Positions 35,998-45,827 of a DNA stretch of 64,000 nt are shown here, piece after piece. The stretch's first letter is position 1; each line of letters begins with the position of its first letter. The stretch is taken from NCBI RefSeq assembly GCF_013090115.1, contig NZ_JABFNN010000025.1:39915-103914 (forward strand), written 5' to 3'. Origin of the DNA: Flagellimonas amphidinii. GTDB lineage: Bacteria > Bacteroidota > Bacteroidia > Flavobacteriales > Flavobacteriaceae. A model generated the notes under the pieces. That model was not told the DNA's origin, did not search any database, and was given only the letters and a program-made list of their open reading frames with translations. The translations under genes and the position numbers were made by a program.

Positions 35998-37191
35998 ATG
36001 CCAACAATATCTTCAAAAGGAAAGTTAATGCCCGCTTCGCCCATACGTAAATTGGTACCTTACGCAGAAGCTGCCAAAAAAAGAGGAACTCATGTGATTC
36101 ATCTCAACATTGGGCAACCTGACATAAAAACTCCGAGGGTTGCATTGGATGCCGTTCGAAATCACAATATTGATGTACTTGCCTATAGCATGACCGAAGG
36201 TTCTGAAGCTTATCGAACAAAAATTGCGGCGTACTATGCTAAAAATGATATTCAGGTTACTTTTGATGATATTATCGTAACCACTGGAGGCTCCGAGGCC
36301 CTATCCTTTGCCATGGGCACCATTATGGATGCTGATGATGAAATTATCATCCCAGAACCTTTTTATGCCAATTACAACGGGTTTGCAATAGCCTCCGGGG
36401 TAAAAGTGGTTCCTATTGTTTCACATATTGAAAATAATTTTGCACTTCCTCCAATTACAGATTTTGAAAAGTTAATCTCTCCAAAGACCAAAGCCATCCT
36501 TATTTGTAATCCGGGTAATCCAACGGGGTATCTTTACAGTAAAGAAGAAATTCAACAGTTGGCAACTTTGGTGAAAAAGCACAATCTGTTTTTAATTGCG
36601 GATGAAGTATATCGCGAATTTGCCTACGAGGGAAGAGAGCACTATTCCATTTTACAAGAGACAGGACTTGAACAACATACCATTGTAGTGGATTCAGTAT
36701 CTAAAAGATATAGCATGTGTGGAGCCAGAATCGGTTGTTTGGTATCAAAAAACAAAGACGTAATTCAAACAGCATTAAAATTTGCGCAAGCACGTTTGTC
36801 GCCTCCCACTTTTGCACAAATTGCCAGTGAGGCAGCTTTAGAAACCCCTCAAAGCTATTTTGACGAAGTCATAGAAGAATATGTCTCGCGAAGAAATACG
36901 CTGATTTCAGAACTTCAAAAATTAAATGGTGTAAAAGTAGCTGTTCCTCAAGGCGCTTTCTATTGTGTAGTAGAATTGCCCGTATCGGATGCTGATAATT
37001 TTGCACAATGGTTATTGGAAAGTTTTGAAATGGAAGGAAACACAGTAATGGTAGCCCCTGCTGCTGGGTTTTACGCAACCCCAAACCTAGGTAAAAACCA
37101 AATTAGAATTGCTTATGTATTGGAAAAAGAACAACTTGTGAAAGCAGTTCATATTTTGGGAAAAGCACTAGAACAATATAAAACTCAGTGA
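35998..37191 (+). CDS. Class I/II PLP-dependent aminotransferase (aspartate type)
   Basis: The 397-residue fold-type I aminotransferase has the PLP lysine at K236 in SVSKRYSMCG. Other sites are GGSEAL (cofactor phosphate), NPGNPTGY, DEVYREF and the C-terminal arginine in IRIAY that binds the substrate carboxylate. It is most like aspartate/prephenate-type aminotransferases, but the substrate is not certain. The murB gene overlaps its end by four bases (GTGA), so the two are coupled. The start is ATG 35998. Confidence 0.9.
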   Translation: MPTISSKGKLMPASPIRKLVPYAEAAKKRGTHVIHLNIGQPDIKTPRVALDAVRNHNIDVLAYSMTEGSEAYRTKIAAYYAKNDIQVTFDDIIVTTGGSEALSFAMGTIMDADDEIIIPEPFYANYNGFAIASGVKVVPIVSHIENNFALPPITDFEKLISPKTKAILICNPGNPTGYLYSKEEIQQLATLVKKHNLFLIADEVYREFAYEGREHYSILQETGLEQHTIVVDSVSKRYSMCGARIGCLVSKNKDVIQTALKFAQARLSPPTFAQIASEAALETPQSYFDEVIEEYVSRRNTLISELQKLNGVKVAVPQGAFYCVVELPVSDADNFAQWLLESFEMEGNTVMVAPAAGFYATPNLGKNQIRIAYVLEKEQLVKAVHILGKALEQYKTQ

Positions 37192-38204
37192 ACATCCAAG
37201 AAAACATATCCCTAAAGAACTACAATACCTTTGGCATTGATGTTAATGCACGTTTTTTTGTTGAAATCACTGGGCTTGTCCAGCTTCAAAAAGTACTTGA
37301 ATTAAAAGCCTACCCCAATAGATTCATTATTAGTGGAGGTAGCAATATGTTACTTACGAAAGATATTGATGCCTTGGTAATGCATATCAACCTAAAAGGT
37401 ATCAGCATTATTGAAGAAACTGAAGACTCTATTGAGGTCAAGGTTATGGCAGGTGAAAACTGGCATAATTTGGTACTTTGGACCTTGGAAAGAGGTTATG
37501 GCGGACTAGAAAACCTTTCCCTTATTCCGGGAAATACCGGAACAGCTCCCATACAGAATATTGGAGCCTACGGTGTGGAGTTAAAAGATGTTTTTGTCAG
37601 CTGCGCTGTGATGGAAATGGAAACTGGTGAGCTGGTTACTTTTGATAATGCGGCCTGTGAATTTGGATATCGGGACTCCATTTTTAAGAATCGGGCTAAA
37701 AACAGATATATCATCACTTCGGTCAATCTTAAGCTAACCAAGAAAAATCATGAGCTTCGAACAACTTATGGTGCCATTGAAGCCAAATTAAAGGAAATGG
37801 ATGTAGTATATCCCACAATTCAAGACATTTCCAATGCTGTTATTGCTATAAGACAAAGCAAATTACCTGACCCCAATGTTTTGGGAAATAGTGGAAGCTT
37901 TTTTAAAAACCCGACTATCTCTAAAAAAACTTTTGACAAATTCATCAAGGCACATCCACAAGCTCCATTTTATGAAATGGAAAAGAATGCGTATAAAATT
38001 CCAGCCGGTTGGCTTATTGAGCAATGTGGATTTAAAGGAAAAAGATTTGGAGATGCTGGAGTACATGAAAAACAAGCTTTGGTACTTGTAAATTATGGTG
38101 AAGCAACCGGAGATGAAATCGAGAAATTATCAAAGGAAATACAGAAAGCGGTTGTTCAAAAATTTGGAATTACGATACAACCAGAAGTGAATATAATAAG
38201 ATAA
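37188..38204 (+). CDS. murB: UDP-N-acetylenolpyruvoylglucosamine reductase
   Basis: MurB reduces the enolpyruvyl group to give UDP-MurNAc for peptidoglycan. The 338-residue FAD protein has GGSNMLL, NLSLIPGNTGTAPIQNIGAYG for FAD binding, RDSIFK, and the catalytic serine in LGNSGSFFKNP. The C-terminus with WLIEQCGFKG and the late Glu in QPEVNII is of the type I MurB as in E. coli. The GTG start at 37188 overlaps the preceding aminotransferase stop. A hairpin overlaps its stop codon. Confidence 0.95.
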   Translation: MNIQENISLKNYNTFGIDVNARFFVEITGLVQLQKVLELKAYPNRFIISGGSNMLLTKDIDALVMHINLKGISIIEETEDSIEVKVMAGENWHNLVLWTLERGYGGLENLSLIPGNTGTAPIQNIGAYGVELKDVFVSCAVMEMETGELVTFDNAACEFGYRDSIFKNRAKNRYIITSVNLKLTKKNHELRTTYGAIEAKLKEMDVVYPTIQDISNAVIAIRQSKLPDPNVLGNSGSFFKNPTISKKTFDKFIKAHPQAPFYEMEKNAYKIPAGWLIEQCGFKGKRFGDAGVHEKQALVLVNYGEATGDEIEKLSKEIQKAVVQKFGITIQPEVNIIR

Positions 38205-38234
38205 CCCCCGTATTGCAACAATAACGGGGGTTAT
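38201..38234 (+). terminator. Hairpin at the murB stop codon
   Basis: ATAACCCCCGT (38201-38211) pairs with ACGGGGGTTAT (38224-38234) as an 11-bp GC-rich stem. There is no T-run after it, so termination may be weak or the hairpin may protect the transcript 3' end. Confidence 0.6.
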
Positions 38235-38400
38235 ACCAAACCAAACTAACCAAATTTTATATACTGTATAGGCTTCCGCCCTTATTTTTTATTCAATTCT
38301 ACGTTAACAATAATGCTTTTTTGATTGCAACGTTGTAGTATATACGAGATAAACCTTATTTTAGATTTTTGCCCCCTAAAATTTTGCCATAACAACCAAA

Positions 38401-38964
38401 ATGAGCACACTAATTGAAAGACATATTGTAGCGCTTCTAGCTGAAAAAGATGACAAGGCGATATCCTTACTCTATGAAAACTACGGTAATACACTTTATG
38501 GTGTAGCATATAAAGTGGTGAAAGATGAGGAACTCGCACAAGATATTCTGCAAGAAAGCTTTATTAAAATATGGAAAAAAGCAGATTCTTATGATGCATC
38601 TAAAGCCAAATTGTTCACTTGGTTGTTCAGAATTACCAGGAACACTGCCATCGATAAGTTAAGAAGTATCAATAATAAAGCTGACAAAGAAGTCCAAATA
38701 GACGTTTCTGACGTATATAATCTTGGAGTAGACGGCATAAAGCCCGAACATTTGGACATTCAAGAGAACCTTGAAAAATTGGAACCAAAGTACAGAGTCG
38801 TCTTGGAAGCCTTATTTTTTGAGGGAATGACACAACAAGAGGCAAGCGAAGAACTTGAAATTCCTTTGGGAACAATTAAATCACGATTGAAAATTGGTTT
38901 AAGGGAACTTGGAAAAATTTACGGCACAACAATAGCTATGCTCCTATTAATTTTATTGCCATGA
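38401..38964 (+). CDS. ECF-type RNA polymerase sigma factor
   Basis: The 187-residue protein has sigma region 2 (about 20-90), including DILQESFIKIWKK and FTWLFRITRNTAIDKLR, and region 4 (about 115-175), including EGMTQQEASEELEIPLGTIKSRL. It belongs to the SigK-like group usually regulated by an RskA-type anti-sigma factor, which here overlaps its end by four bases (ATGA). The C-terminal LLLILLP is hydrophobic and unusual for a sigma factor. Target genes are unknown; autoregulation is common in the group. Confidence 0.92.
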   Translation: MSTLIERHIVALLAEKDDKAISLLYENYGNTLYGVAYKVVKDEELAQDILQESFIKIWKKADSYDASKAKLFTWLFRITRNTAIDKLRSINNKADKEVQIDVSDVYNLGVDGIKPEHLDIQENLEKLEPKYRVVLEALFFEGMTQQEASEELEIPLGTIKSRLKIGLRELGKIYGTTIAMLLLILLP

Positions 38965-39719
38965 AAGAAAAAGTAAAAATATTTTTAGAGTCGGATATTC
39001 TTGAAAAATACCTATTGGGAGATACCAATAAAGAAGAAGCCTCAAGAGTAGAGAGGTATATTGCCATGTATCCTGAGGTAAGGGAAACTTACAATGAGCT
39101 TCAAGACAATCTGGAAACCTTTGCTAAAATGTATGCCAGAAAGACTCCCGAGGGTCTAAAAGAAATTATCCTTCATAACGTTAAGAAAGAAAAAAGTGTA
39201 AGCAAGAGATTCTACCGCTATGCTGTTGCAGCCAGTATTGCGGTCATGATATTTGCTGGATCTTCATACTTTTTCTGGAACCAGAACAAAGCTTTACAGC
39301 AAGAAAATACCTTGGTTACCAATAAAATCAAGTATTTGGAGGAAAATATGAAGAATCAATTGGAAGATGTACGTAATCAATTCATCGTATTGAACAATCC
39401 TGCTACAAAAAAGTATAACCTCAATGGAAAAAAAGAAGGAAAAGAGTTAAAAGCCATAGCCTATATAAATCCTGTTAAAAAACTTTCGTACATCAATGTA
39501 AGCAATGTCCCCAATCTCCCAGAGAATAAGTGTTTTCAAATGTGGGCCGAAGTCAATGGGGAATTAGTGAACTTAGGTGTTATCAAACAATTTGATGACA
39601 AAGACAAGCTATTGGCCCTACCCTATGCAGATAATGCTGTTAGCTACATCACCGTGGAACCAAAAGGCGGCAATACTTCACCTACTGTTGATAATATAGT
39701 AGCCAACATCACTTACTAA
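38961..39719 (+). CDS. Anti-sigma factor, RskA family
   Basis: This 252-residue protein has an N-terminal cytoplasmic region with the zinc-less anti-sigma helix pattern (EKYLLGDTNKEEASRVERYI), one membrane segment near 78-96 (AVAASIAVMIFAGSSYFFW), a short coiled coil (QQENTLVTNKIKYLEENM), and the C-terminal RskA domain marked by FQMWAEVNGELVNLG and TVEPKGG. It sequesters the sigma factor encoded just upstream; the four-base overlap supports stoichiometric production. The external domain may sense an envelope signal. Confidence 0.9.
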   Translation: MKEKVKIFLESDILEKYLLGDTNKEEASRVERYIAMYPEVRETYNELQDNLETFAKMYARKTPEGLKEIILHNVKKEKSVSKRFYRYAVAASIAVMIFAGSSYFFWNQNKALQQENTLVTNKIKYLEENMKNQLEDVRNQFIVLNNPATKKYNLNGKKEGKELKAIAYINPVKKLSYINVSNVPNLPENKCFQMWAEVNGELVNLGVIKQFDDKDKLLALPYADNAVSYITVEPKGGNTSPTVDNIVANITY

Positions 39720-39759
39720 AGTATCCTTAAACTTCAGTTCTCTTTATAGGGGTATTTTG

Positions 39760-39767
39760 TACCTTTG
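39760..39767 (+). promoter_or_regulatory. Putative -7 promoter element for the small membrane protein
   Basis: TACCTTTG matches TAnnTTTG and ends 15 bases before ATG 39783. No TTG is found at the usual spacing. Confidence 0.5.
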
Positions 39768-39782
39768 CACAAAAGTTGGAGT

Positions 39783-39992
39783 ATGAAGTTAGTATTATTG
39801 ACCATTGGTATTTTAGCCCTAGCTTTTGCTGGAATAGCCATTAAGATATGGGCAAAAAAAGATGGGAAGTTTGCAGGGACATGTGCAAGCCAGAATCCCT
39901 ATTTGAACAAGGATGGTGAAGCCTGTGGGTTTTGCGGCAAGTTGCCAAGCGAACAAGAATGCAAAAAAGATTCCATCCCTGAACTACAATAG
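39783..39992 (+). CDS. Small membrane protein with four cysteines
   Basis: This 69-residue protein has a membrane segment at about 3-23 and a C-terminal region with C34, C48, C51 and C60, in GTCASQ, ACGFCGK and EQEC. The CxxC pair and spacing suggest metal binding or disulfides, but no family is recognised with certainty. ATG 39783 is chosen over an in-frame upstream start because a -7 element lies just before it. It sits between the anti-sigma gene and a second sigma factor, on the same strand. Confidence 0.75.
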   Translation: MKLVLLTIGILALAFAGIAIKIWAKKDGKFAGTCASQNPYLNKDGEACGFCGKLPSEQECKKDSIPELQ

Positions 39993-40027
39993 TTTTTCAT
40001 AAAACTCCTTTACTGCAAAACAGCAAT

Positions 40028-40588
40028 TTGGAAAAAACGGAGCAATCCATCAAGGAGAATATTCAAAAGGCAAAAGAAGGAAGTCAAATTGCCTTCAGCA
40101 CACTTTTGGACACTTTTTGGAACGATGTATATAGTTTTCAATTAATTCGAACCAAGAACGAGAACGATGCGGAGGACATCACCATCAGGACTTTTTCAAA
40201 GGCTTTTGATAAAATAGACTCATATGATGATGCCTTCGAATTCAAGACATGGCTCATCACCATTTCCAAAAACCTTCACGTTGATTTGATCCGAAAAAGA
40301 AAAAGGAGTCTTTTAGATGAAATGGATTCCCATGGGGATGAGGTAAAACGGGCCCTGGATGAAACCCCTTCTGTTGAGGACAGATTGATTACTGAGCAAA
40401 ATCTTGCCAATCTCCTTCAAGACATCAAAAAATTGAAGCCCCACTACCAAAAAGTAATCAACCTTCGCTATTTCAATGAAATGAGCTACGCCGATATTGC
40501 CAAGGAACTCAATGAACCTGTTAACAATATCAAGGTAAAATTGCTTAGGTCCAAAAAGTTATTGGCAGAGGTCATCAAAAAAAAGTGA
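40028..40588 (+). CDS. ECF-type RNA polymerase sigma factor
   Basis: A 186-residue ECF sigma factor without an adjacent anti-sigma gene. Region 2 includes [15 protein letters not shown] and [19 protein letters not shown]; region 4 includes [20 protein letters not shown] and [13 protein letters not shown] linker with [12 protein letters not shown] lies between. The start is a TTG at 40028, the only plausible initiation codon before the conserved region. Downstream is lipA with its own promoter-like element. Confidence 0.9.
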   Translation: MEKTEQSIKENIQKAKEGSQIAFSTLLDTFWNDVYSFQLIRTKNENDAEDITIRTFSKAFDKIDSYDDAFEFKTWLITISKNLHVDLIRKRKRSLLDEMDSHGDEVKRALDETPSVEDRLITEQNLANLLQDIKKLKPHYQKVINLRYFNEMSYADIAKELNEPVNNIKVKLLRSKKLLAEVIKKK

Positions 40589-40624
40589 GCCTTTACCAAG
40601 GCCTCAGTTTACTTCTCAGTTTAG

Positions 40625-40632
40625 TATCTTTG
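40625..40632 (+). promoter_or_regulatory. Putative -7 promoter element for lipA
   Basis: TATCTTTG matches the TAnnTTTG consensus and lies 17 bases before the lipA ATG. No TTG lies at the usual distance upstream. Confidence 0.5.
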
Positions 40633-40649
40633 TAAATCAAAATTTTACT

Positions 40650-41525
40650 ATGAGTACCAGTGTAGCAGAAAACGTTCATCCACCCAAAGGAAAGCCAAAA
40701 TGGCTGCGCGTAAAGCTTCCCACGGGTAAAAAATATACCCAGTTAAGAGGTTTGGTGGACAAGTATGACCTCCACACTATTTGTACCTCGGGCAGTTGCC
40801 CAAATATGGGGGAATGTTGGGGAGAAGGAACAGCTACATTTATGATTTTGGGAAACATTTGTACACGATCATGCGGATTTTGTGGCGTAAAAACCGGTAG
40901 ACCTGAAAGTGTGGATTGGGCAGAACCTGAAAAAGTGGCTCGTTCCATCAAAATTATGGGGATAAAACATGCTGTTGTCACCTCCGTGGACAGAGATGAC
41001 CTTAAAGATATGGGGTCAATTATTTGGGCAGAAACCGTAAAGGCCATACGCAGAATGAACCCTGAAACCACACTGGAAACCTTAATCCCTGATTTTCAAG
41101 GTATAGAAACCCATTTAGATAGGATTCTTAAAGCTGCCCCAGAAGTCATATCCCACAATATGGAAACTGTAAGGCGTTTAACCCGAGAGGTACGAATCCA
41201 AGCAAAATATGATAGAAGTTTAGCTGTTCTGGATTACCTAAAAAAGAATGGCGCAAACCGAACCAAATCTGGCATCATGTTAGGTCTGGGAGAATTGGAA
41301 GAAGAGGTAATTGCAACCATGGAAGACCTCCGAAAGGTGGATGTGGATGTGATCACCATTGGCCAGTACTTGCAACCTTCCAAAAAACATCTTCCCGTAA
41401 AACAGTTCATCTTGCCCGAACAGTTTAAAAAGTATGAGGAAATTGGTTTGGAAATGGGCTTCAGACATGTAGAAAGCGGTGCATTGGTACGTTCTTCCTA
41501 TAAGGCCCATAAACATATCCACTAG
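40650..41525 (+). CDS. lipA: Lipoyl synthase
   Basis: LipA is a radical SAM enzyme that inserts two sulfur atoms into protein-bound octanoate. The 291-residue protein has the auxiliary cluster cysteines C45, C50 and C56 ([12 protein letters not shown]) and the radical-SAM CxxxCxxC cysteines C71, C75 and C78 (CTRSCGFC). The C-terminal RSSYKA carries the serine that ligates the auxiliary cluster. GAPDH follows after 26 bases. Start ATG 40650. Confidence 0.97.
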   Translation: MSTSVAENVHPPKGKPKWLRVKLPTGKKYTQLRGLVDKYDLHTICTSGSCPNMGECWGEGTATFMILGNICTRSCGFCGVKTGRPESVDWAEPEKVARSIKIMGIKHAVVTSVDRDDLKDMGSIIWAETVKAIRRMNPETTLETLIPDFQGIETHLDRILKAAPEVISHNMETVRRLTREVRIQAKYDRSLAVLDYLKKNGANRTKSGIMLGLGELEEEVIATMEDLRKVDVDVITIGQYLQPSKKHLPVKQFILPEQFKKYEEIGLEMGFRHVESGALVRSSYKAHKHIH

Positions 41526-41551
41526 ACAAGTCATATCCCCTATTCTGGAGC

Positions 41552-42562
41552 ATGAAAAAAATTAACCTTGGCATAAATGGCTTTGGCCGGATTGGCAGAA
41601 CACTTTTCAGGTTATTGCACAATCATCCAGATATTACCATAACCGTCATCAATGATGTTGCTGATGCCAATACTTTAGGACATCTTTTAAAGTACGATAG
41701 CATTCATGGTACTTTTAATGCTAATGTGGTTTCTTCAGAAAATCAAATTATTGTCGATGGAAAACAAGTCAATATCCTGAATCATACACATCCCAAAGAA
41801 ATTGATTGGAAGATACATAATGTTGATATTGTTATAGAATCGACTGGAAAATTCAAGAAAAGGGAAGATTTAGAGCATCATCTGAATAATGGGGCAAAAA
41901 AAGTGATTCTTTCGGTTCCTCCTTTGGAGGAAAACATTAAAATGACGGTAATCGGTGTAAATGAAGCACAAATTGAAGCAGATGACCATATTATCTCCAA
42001 CGCTTCCTGTACCACCAACAATGCTGCTCCTATGATCAAAGTCATTAATGAGCTTTGTGGTATAGAACAAGCTTACATAACCACAGTGCACTCATACACT
42101 TCGGATCAAAGCTTACATGATGCACCACATCGGGATTTAAGAAGGGCCAGAGCAGCAAGTCAATCCATTATTCCCACAACAACTGGAGCTGCCAAGGCAC
42201 TCACCAGAATTTTTCCGGAATTATCCGATGTAATTGGAGGATGTGGAATTCGCGTGCCTGTTCCCAATGGCTCACTTACAGACATTACTTTCAACGTAAA
42301 GAAGCAAACATCTATTCAAGAAATAAATGCTACCTTTAAGGATTACGCTGAAAATAATTTAAAAAACATACTTCATTACACCGAAGACCCCATTGTTTCC
42401 ATCGATATAAACAATAGTTGTCATTCTTGTACGTTTGATTCTTTGATGACCTCGGTTATTGGAAAGATGGTAAAAATCATTGGATGGTATGATAATGAAA
42501 CTGGTTATTGTTCCAGAATTATTGATTTAATAGTTTTGCTTATAAAGAAGAAATACGTTTGA
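41552..42562 (+). CDS. gapA: Glyceraldehyde-3-phosphate dehydrogenase
   Basis: The 336-residue enzyme oxidises glyceraldehyde-3-phosphate with phosphate. NAD-binding GINGFGRIGR is at 8-17, catalytic Cys153 lies in NASCTTNNAAP, and His180 in TTVHSYTSDQ. The conserved ending WYDNETGY is present. The residue after the catalytic motif is Asn-Ala-Ala in place of the common Cys-Leu-Ala. Bacteroidetes often carry more than one GAPDH, so this may not be the main glycolytic copy. Its TGA overlaps a possible TTG start of the following kinase. Confidence 0.92.
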   Translation: MKKINLGINGFGRIGRTLFRLLHNHPDITITVINDVADANTLGHLLKYDSIHGTFNANVVSSENQIIVDGKQVNILNHTHPKEIDWKIHNVDIVIESTGKFKKREDLEHHLNNGAKKVILSVPPLEENIKMTVIGVNEAQIEADDHIISNASCTTNNAAPMIKVINELCGIEQAYITTVHSYTSDQSLHDAPHRDLRRARAASQSIIPTTTGAAKALTRIFPELSDVIGGCGIRVPVPNGSLTDITFNVKKQTSIQEINATFKDYAENNLKNILHYTEDPIVSIDINNSCHSCTFDSLMTSVIGKMVKIIGWYDNETGYCSRIIDLIVLLIKKKYV

Positions 42563-42585
42563 CCTCAAGTATACTTCACAAATGG

Positions 42586-44784
42586 ATGGGCGTTAAAACG
42601 CTACTTCTGGTGTGCATACTAGTGTGCACCCAAATTTCCTTTGGCCAAAATGATGTAAGTTCCACAGTCAAGATCCAATCCATTTTTGACAATTTCATGC
42701 AGTATAGACACCAAAATAAGGTGGACAAGGCATTGGAAACCTTGGATGAAGCAGCTAAAATTGCAGAAAACAATGAAGATGCCAAACTTCTACTTGACAC
42801 ATATCACCAATATGCTAGGCTCTTTTTAGAAGAAGGTGACAGAGAAACTGCCATTTTTTATTGGGACAGAGCTAGCATACTGCTGAAAGATCTATCATAT
42901 TCCTTTGGACAAGCCTTTCATTTATACTTAGATGCAGGTTTACGATTTGATGAAGGAAACAACTTTCAATCACTCAAATCATTGGAAGAATCAAGAATGC
43001 TCAGCAATAACAGAAATCTGAGCAATAATATTCTTCTTTTAGAGGCATTGATCTTTACCAATATTGAAAAGTATGAGGATGCCATCAAAAACTTGCACGC
43101 ACTTATTGTAAATGCAGATGATAAAGAACGTACTTATCTTGCCACTAGGGCAAATCTGGAACTTTCCAAAATAAGTATGGAACTCAATGATCTGGAAGAA
43201 GGTATCATCCATTCGCAAGCTGCTTTGGAACTTGCCCAAAAACATGGATTTTTCAGGGAAATCAAAATAGCCAACGAGCAACTCTCACAAATTTATGAGG
43301 ATACGAAAGAATATGACCGTGCCCTCTACTACAAAAAAGCCCTTGAGCAAATAAAAGATTCCGTTTTCAATCTTGAAAAAACAAAATTGGAGGCCAACAC
43401 TGGTGATAAAGTCAGGTTTGAGCCTCAGATGAATGAAATTAATAAGCTCACTGCGAAGAATGAGGAACTGAGTGAATCCAAAAACCGGTCAGAAATCACG
43501 GCCATATTAACTTCTGCTTTTTTAACCATTATTTCGTTATTGGCTGTTTCGCTCTTCAGAAATAATCAAATTAAACTAAAAACCAACGACCTCTTATATA
43601 CTAAAAACAAAGAGTTGGAGCTGGCAAGGGATTCCGCAATTTCTGCCATGGAAGCGAAGACCAATTTCCTTTCTACAGTAACTCATGAGCTAAGAACCCC
43701 ATTGTACGCGGTTACTGGTCTTACACATCTGCTGTTGGAAGAAAATCCTGCAGACCATCAAAAAGAACATCTAAAATCATTGAAATTTTCAGGAGAATAT
43801 TTGTTGAACTTCATCAACGACATCCTTCAAATCAATAAAATTGATGCGGACAAACTGGAACCTTTGAGCATTGAGTTCAAGTTGAACAAAGTACTGACCG
43901 ATGTGGTCGATTCGCTTCAGCAAAACGCCAATGACAATAATACCAAGCTTGTTTTGGATTATGATTCCAATATTCCACAGCAACTACTGGGAGACCCCAT
44001 TAAATTATCACAGGTATTTATGAATCTGGTGGGCAATGCACTGAAATTTACAAAAGGAGGCCAAGTAAAAGTAATTGCCAAACTTTTGAACAAGGTAGAT
44101 GACAACGTGAGGCTTTACTTTGAGGTGAAAGATGACGGTATCGGTATTTCCGATGATCAACAACAAAATATCTTCGATAGCTTTGAGCAAGGTTCTATCC
44201 AAATCAATCGCGAATATGGTGGCACAGGTCTTGGATTAACCATTGTAAAAAGCCTACTAGGTCTATTTGGCAGCACCATTAATTTGGAAAGTGAACTTGG
44301 ACAAGGAAGTTCTTTCTATTTTGAATTGGACCTAAAGAGCAAAGCGGAATCCAAATTGGAGGAAGTGGATTTTGAACTAAATTCAGATGAATTTCAATTT
44401 AAAGGACTTCATATTCTGATTGTGGAAGACAACAAAATCAATCAGGTCATCACCAAGAAAATGTTGACCAAAAAAGAAATGACCTGCGATATTGCCAACA
44501 ATGGAAATGAAGCCATAGACCACGCCAAGGCCAATACCTATGATGCTATATTAATGGATATCCACATGCCGGGCATCAGTGGTGAAGAAGCAACGAGACA
44601 AATCAGGAAATTTGACCAAGAAATCCCAATTATTGCGCTTACCGCAATTTCATTGGATGACAGTTTAGACAGTTTCTACCAGGCTGGTTGTAATGATGTG
44701 GTCACCAAACCCTTCAAACCTGAAGTCTTCTATCAAAAAATTGGGGAAAACGTTTTCAGAAAAAAAACTGAAGGCCTCGTTTAG
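42586..44784 (+). CDS. Hybrid histidine kinase with periplasmic TPR sensor and receiver domain
   Basis: The 732-residue protein starts with a signal peptide (MGVKTLLLVCILVCTQISFG), then a TPR-like helical region (about 30-275), a short coiled coil, and a membrane segment near 305-325. The kinase core follows: HisKA with His367 in STVTHELRTP, and an ATPase domain with DDGIGIS and GTGLGLTI. The C-terminal receiver has LIVEDNKIN, the phosphoacceptor Asp658 in LMDIHMPG and KPF. ATG 42586 is preferred to TTG 42559, which overlaps the GAPDH stop. Periplasmic TPR sensors of this type are common in Bacteroidetes. No separate regulator lies nearby. Confidence 0.9.
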   Translation: MGVKTLLLVCILVCTQISFGQNDVSSTVKIQSIFDNFMQYRHQNKVDKALETLDEAAKIAENNEDAKLLLDTYHQYARLFLEEGDRETAIFYWDRASILLKDLSYSFGQAFHLYLDAGLRFDEGNNFQSLKSLEESRMLSNNRNLSNNILLLEALIFTNIEKYEDAIKNLHALIVNADDKERTYLATRANLELSKISMELNDLEEGIIHSQAALELAQKHGFFREIKIANEQLSQIYEDTKEYDRALYYKKALEQIKDSVFNLEKTKLEANTGDKVRFEPQMNEINKLTAKNEELSESKNRSEITAILTSAFLTIISLLAVSLFRNNQIKLKTNDLLYTKNKELELARDSAISAMEAKTNFLSTVTHELRTPLYAVTGLTHLLLEENPADHQKEHLKSLKFSGEYLLNFINDILQINKIDADKLEPLSIEFKLNKVLTDVVDSLQQNANDNNTKLVLDYDSNIPQQLLGDPIKLSQVFMNLVGNALKFTKGGQVKVIAKLLNKVDDNVRLYFEVKDDGIGISDDQQQNIFDSFEQGSIQINREYGGTGLGLTIVKSLLGLFGSTINLESELGQGSSFYFELDLKSKAESKLEEVDFELNSDEFQFKGLHILIVEDNKINQVITKKMLTKKEMTCDIANNGNEAIDHAKANTYDAILMDIHMPGISGEEATRQIRKFDQEIPIIALTAISLDDSLDSFYQAGCNDVVTKPFKPEVFYQKIGENVFRKKTEGLV

Positions 44785-45779
44785 ATTAATTTTTTAATCG
44801 ATTGCCCCAAAAATTTTGCATCTTCTTCAGAAAAGCTATGGGCCACTTCCAAATAATACAGCTTATTTAATTTGCCCTCTAGCCTTACGTAGTCTTTTTC
44901 CGTGGTCAATACAATCTCAAAACCACTAAACTCTTGGATTTCTTTTGCCGAAAAATCATGATGGTCAGCATATCCGAAATGTGTAAAATCCACCTCTTTC
45001 GATTTTAAGTGCTGTAATAGTGGATCCGGTGAAGCTATCCCTGTAACCAATGCTACCTTTTTACCCTGCAATGATTCCAATGGCAGCGTTTTGTGATCAG
45101 CTCCCTGGACATTTTTTTGATACTTCAACATGGAAAAAAGAACATATTGATGAGGCAATGGTTTTAATTTCTTGACAATTGAACTCCGCTCAGCTTCTGA
45201 AATATTCTCAGGACATTTGGTCACAATAATAATATTGGCCCGTTTCGCTTCTGACTTACTATCCCTCAAATTTCCGGTGGGCAAATACCAATCATTAATA
45301 TAAAGTTTACCATATGCCGTCAACAAAATTGAAAATTTCGGTTTGACTTTTCGGTGTTGGTATGCGTCATCCAAAAGAATGACATCTGGTTTCACTATTG
45401 ATTTTAGTTGACCTATACCATTCCGGCGTTCAGCATCAACAGCGACAATTGCATTAGGGAATTTTTTATGAATTTGAAAAGGTTCATCACCCAATTCTTC
45501 AACTTTAGAATCAGCATTCGCCAAAACAAACCCTTTGGATTTGCGTTTATACCCCCTACTTAATATGGCAACGTTCCTTCCTTCCAATAATCGAATCAAA
45601 TATTCAATCATAGGAGTCTTTCCTGTACCCCCTACACTAAGATTGCCCACACAAATAGTGGATGTTTCAAATGATTTGGATGCAAAAATGCCGTTATCAT
45701 ATAGAAAGTTCCTGAAATGAACGACGAGTGCGTAAATCAAAGAAAATGGAAAAGCTAGTATGCGAAGCATTGGCAACAT
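44781..45779 (-). CDS. lpxK: Tetraacyldisaccharide 4'-kinase
   Basis: LpxK phosphorylates the lipid A precursor at the 4' position. The 332-residue protein has an N-terminal membrane-associated helix (about 4-25) and the P-loop GGTGKTPM in LSVGGTGKTPMIEYL. SRGYKRKSKG and the ILLDDAYQHRKV acidic motif, here in LLDDAYQHR, are also conserved, with GDEPFQIHK between. ATG 45779 precedes the membrane helix; the reading frame extends to a TTG at 45827, which would overlap nothing but is not needed. It ends convergently with the hybrid kinase by four bases. Confidence 0.93.
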   Translation of the reverse strand: MLPMLRILAFPFSLIYALVVHFRNFLYDNGIFASKSFETSTICVGNLSVGGTGKTPMIEYLIRLLEGRNVAILSRGYKRKSKGFVLANADSKVEELGDEPFQIHKKFPNAIVAVDAERRNGIGQLKSIVKPDVILLDDAYQHRKVKPKFSILLTAYGKLYINDWYLPTGNLRDSKSEAKRANIIIVTKCPENISEAERSSIVKKLKPLPHQYVLFSMLKYQKNVQGADHKTLPLESLQGKKVALVTGIASPDPLLQHLKSKEVDFTHFGYADHHDFSAKEIQEFSGFEIVLTTEKDYVRLEGKLNKLYYLEVAHSFSEEDAKFLGQSIKKLI

Positions 45780-45827
45780 GGGACGAAAATATAATATTTT
45801 ATCTTTAGCCCACTTAAGAAACACCAA

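Noticed and set aside
38201..38234. Hairpin as a strong intrinsic terminator
   Set aside because: The stem is strong, but no T-run follows, so only a weak terminator or stabilising hairpin is claimed.
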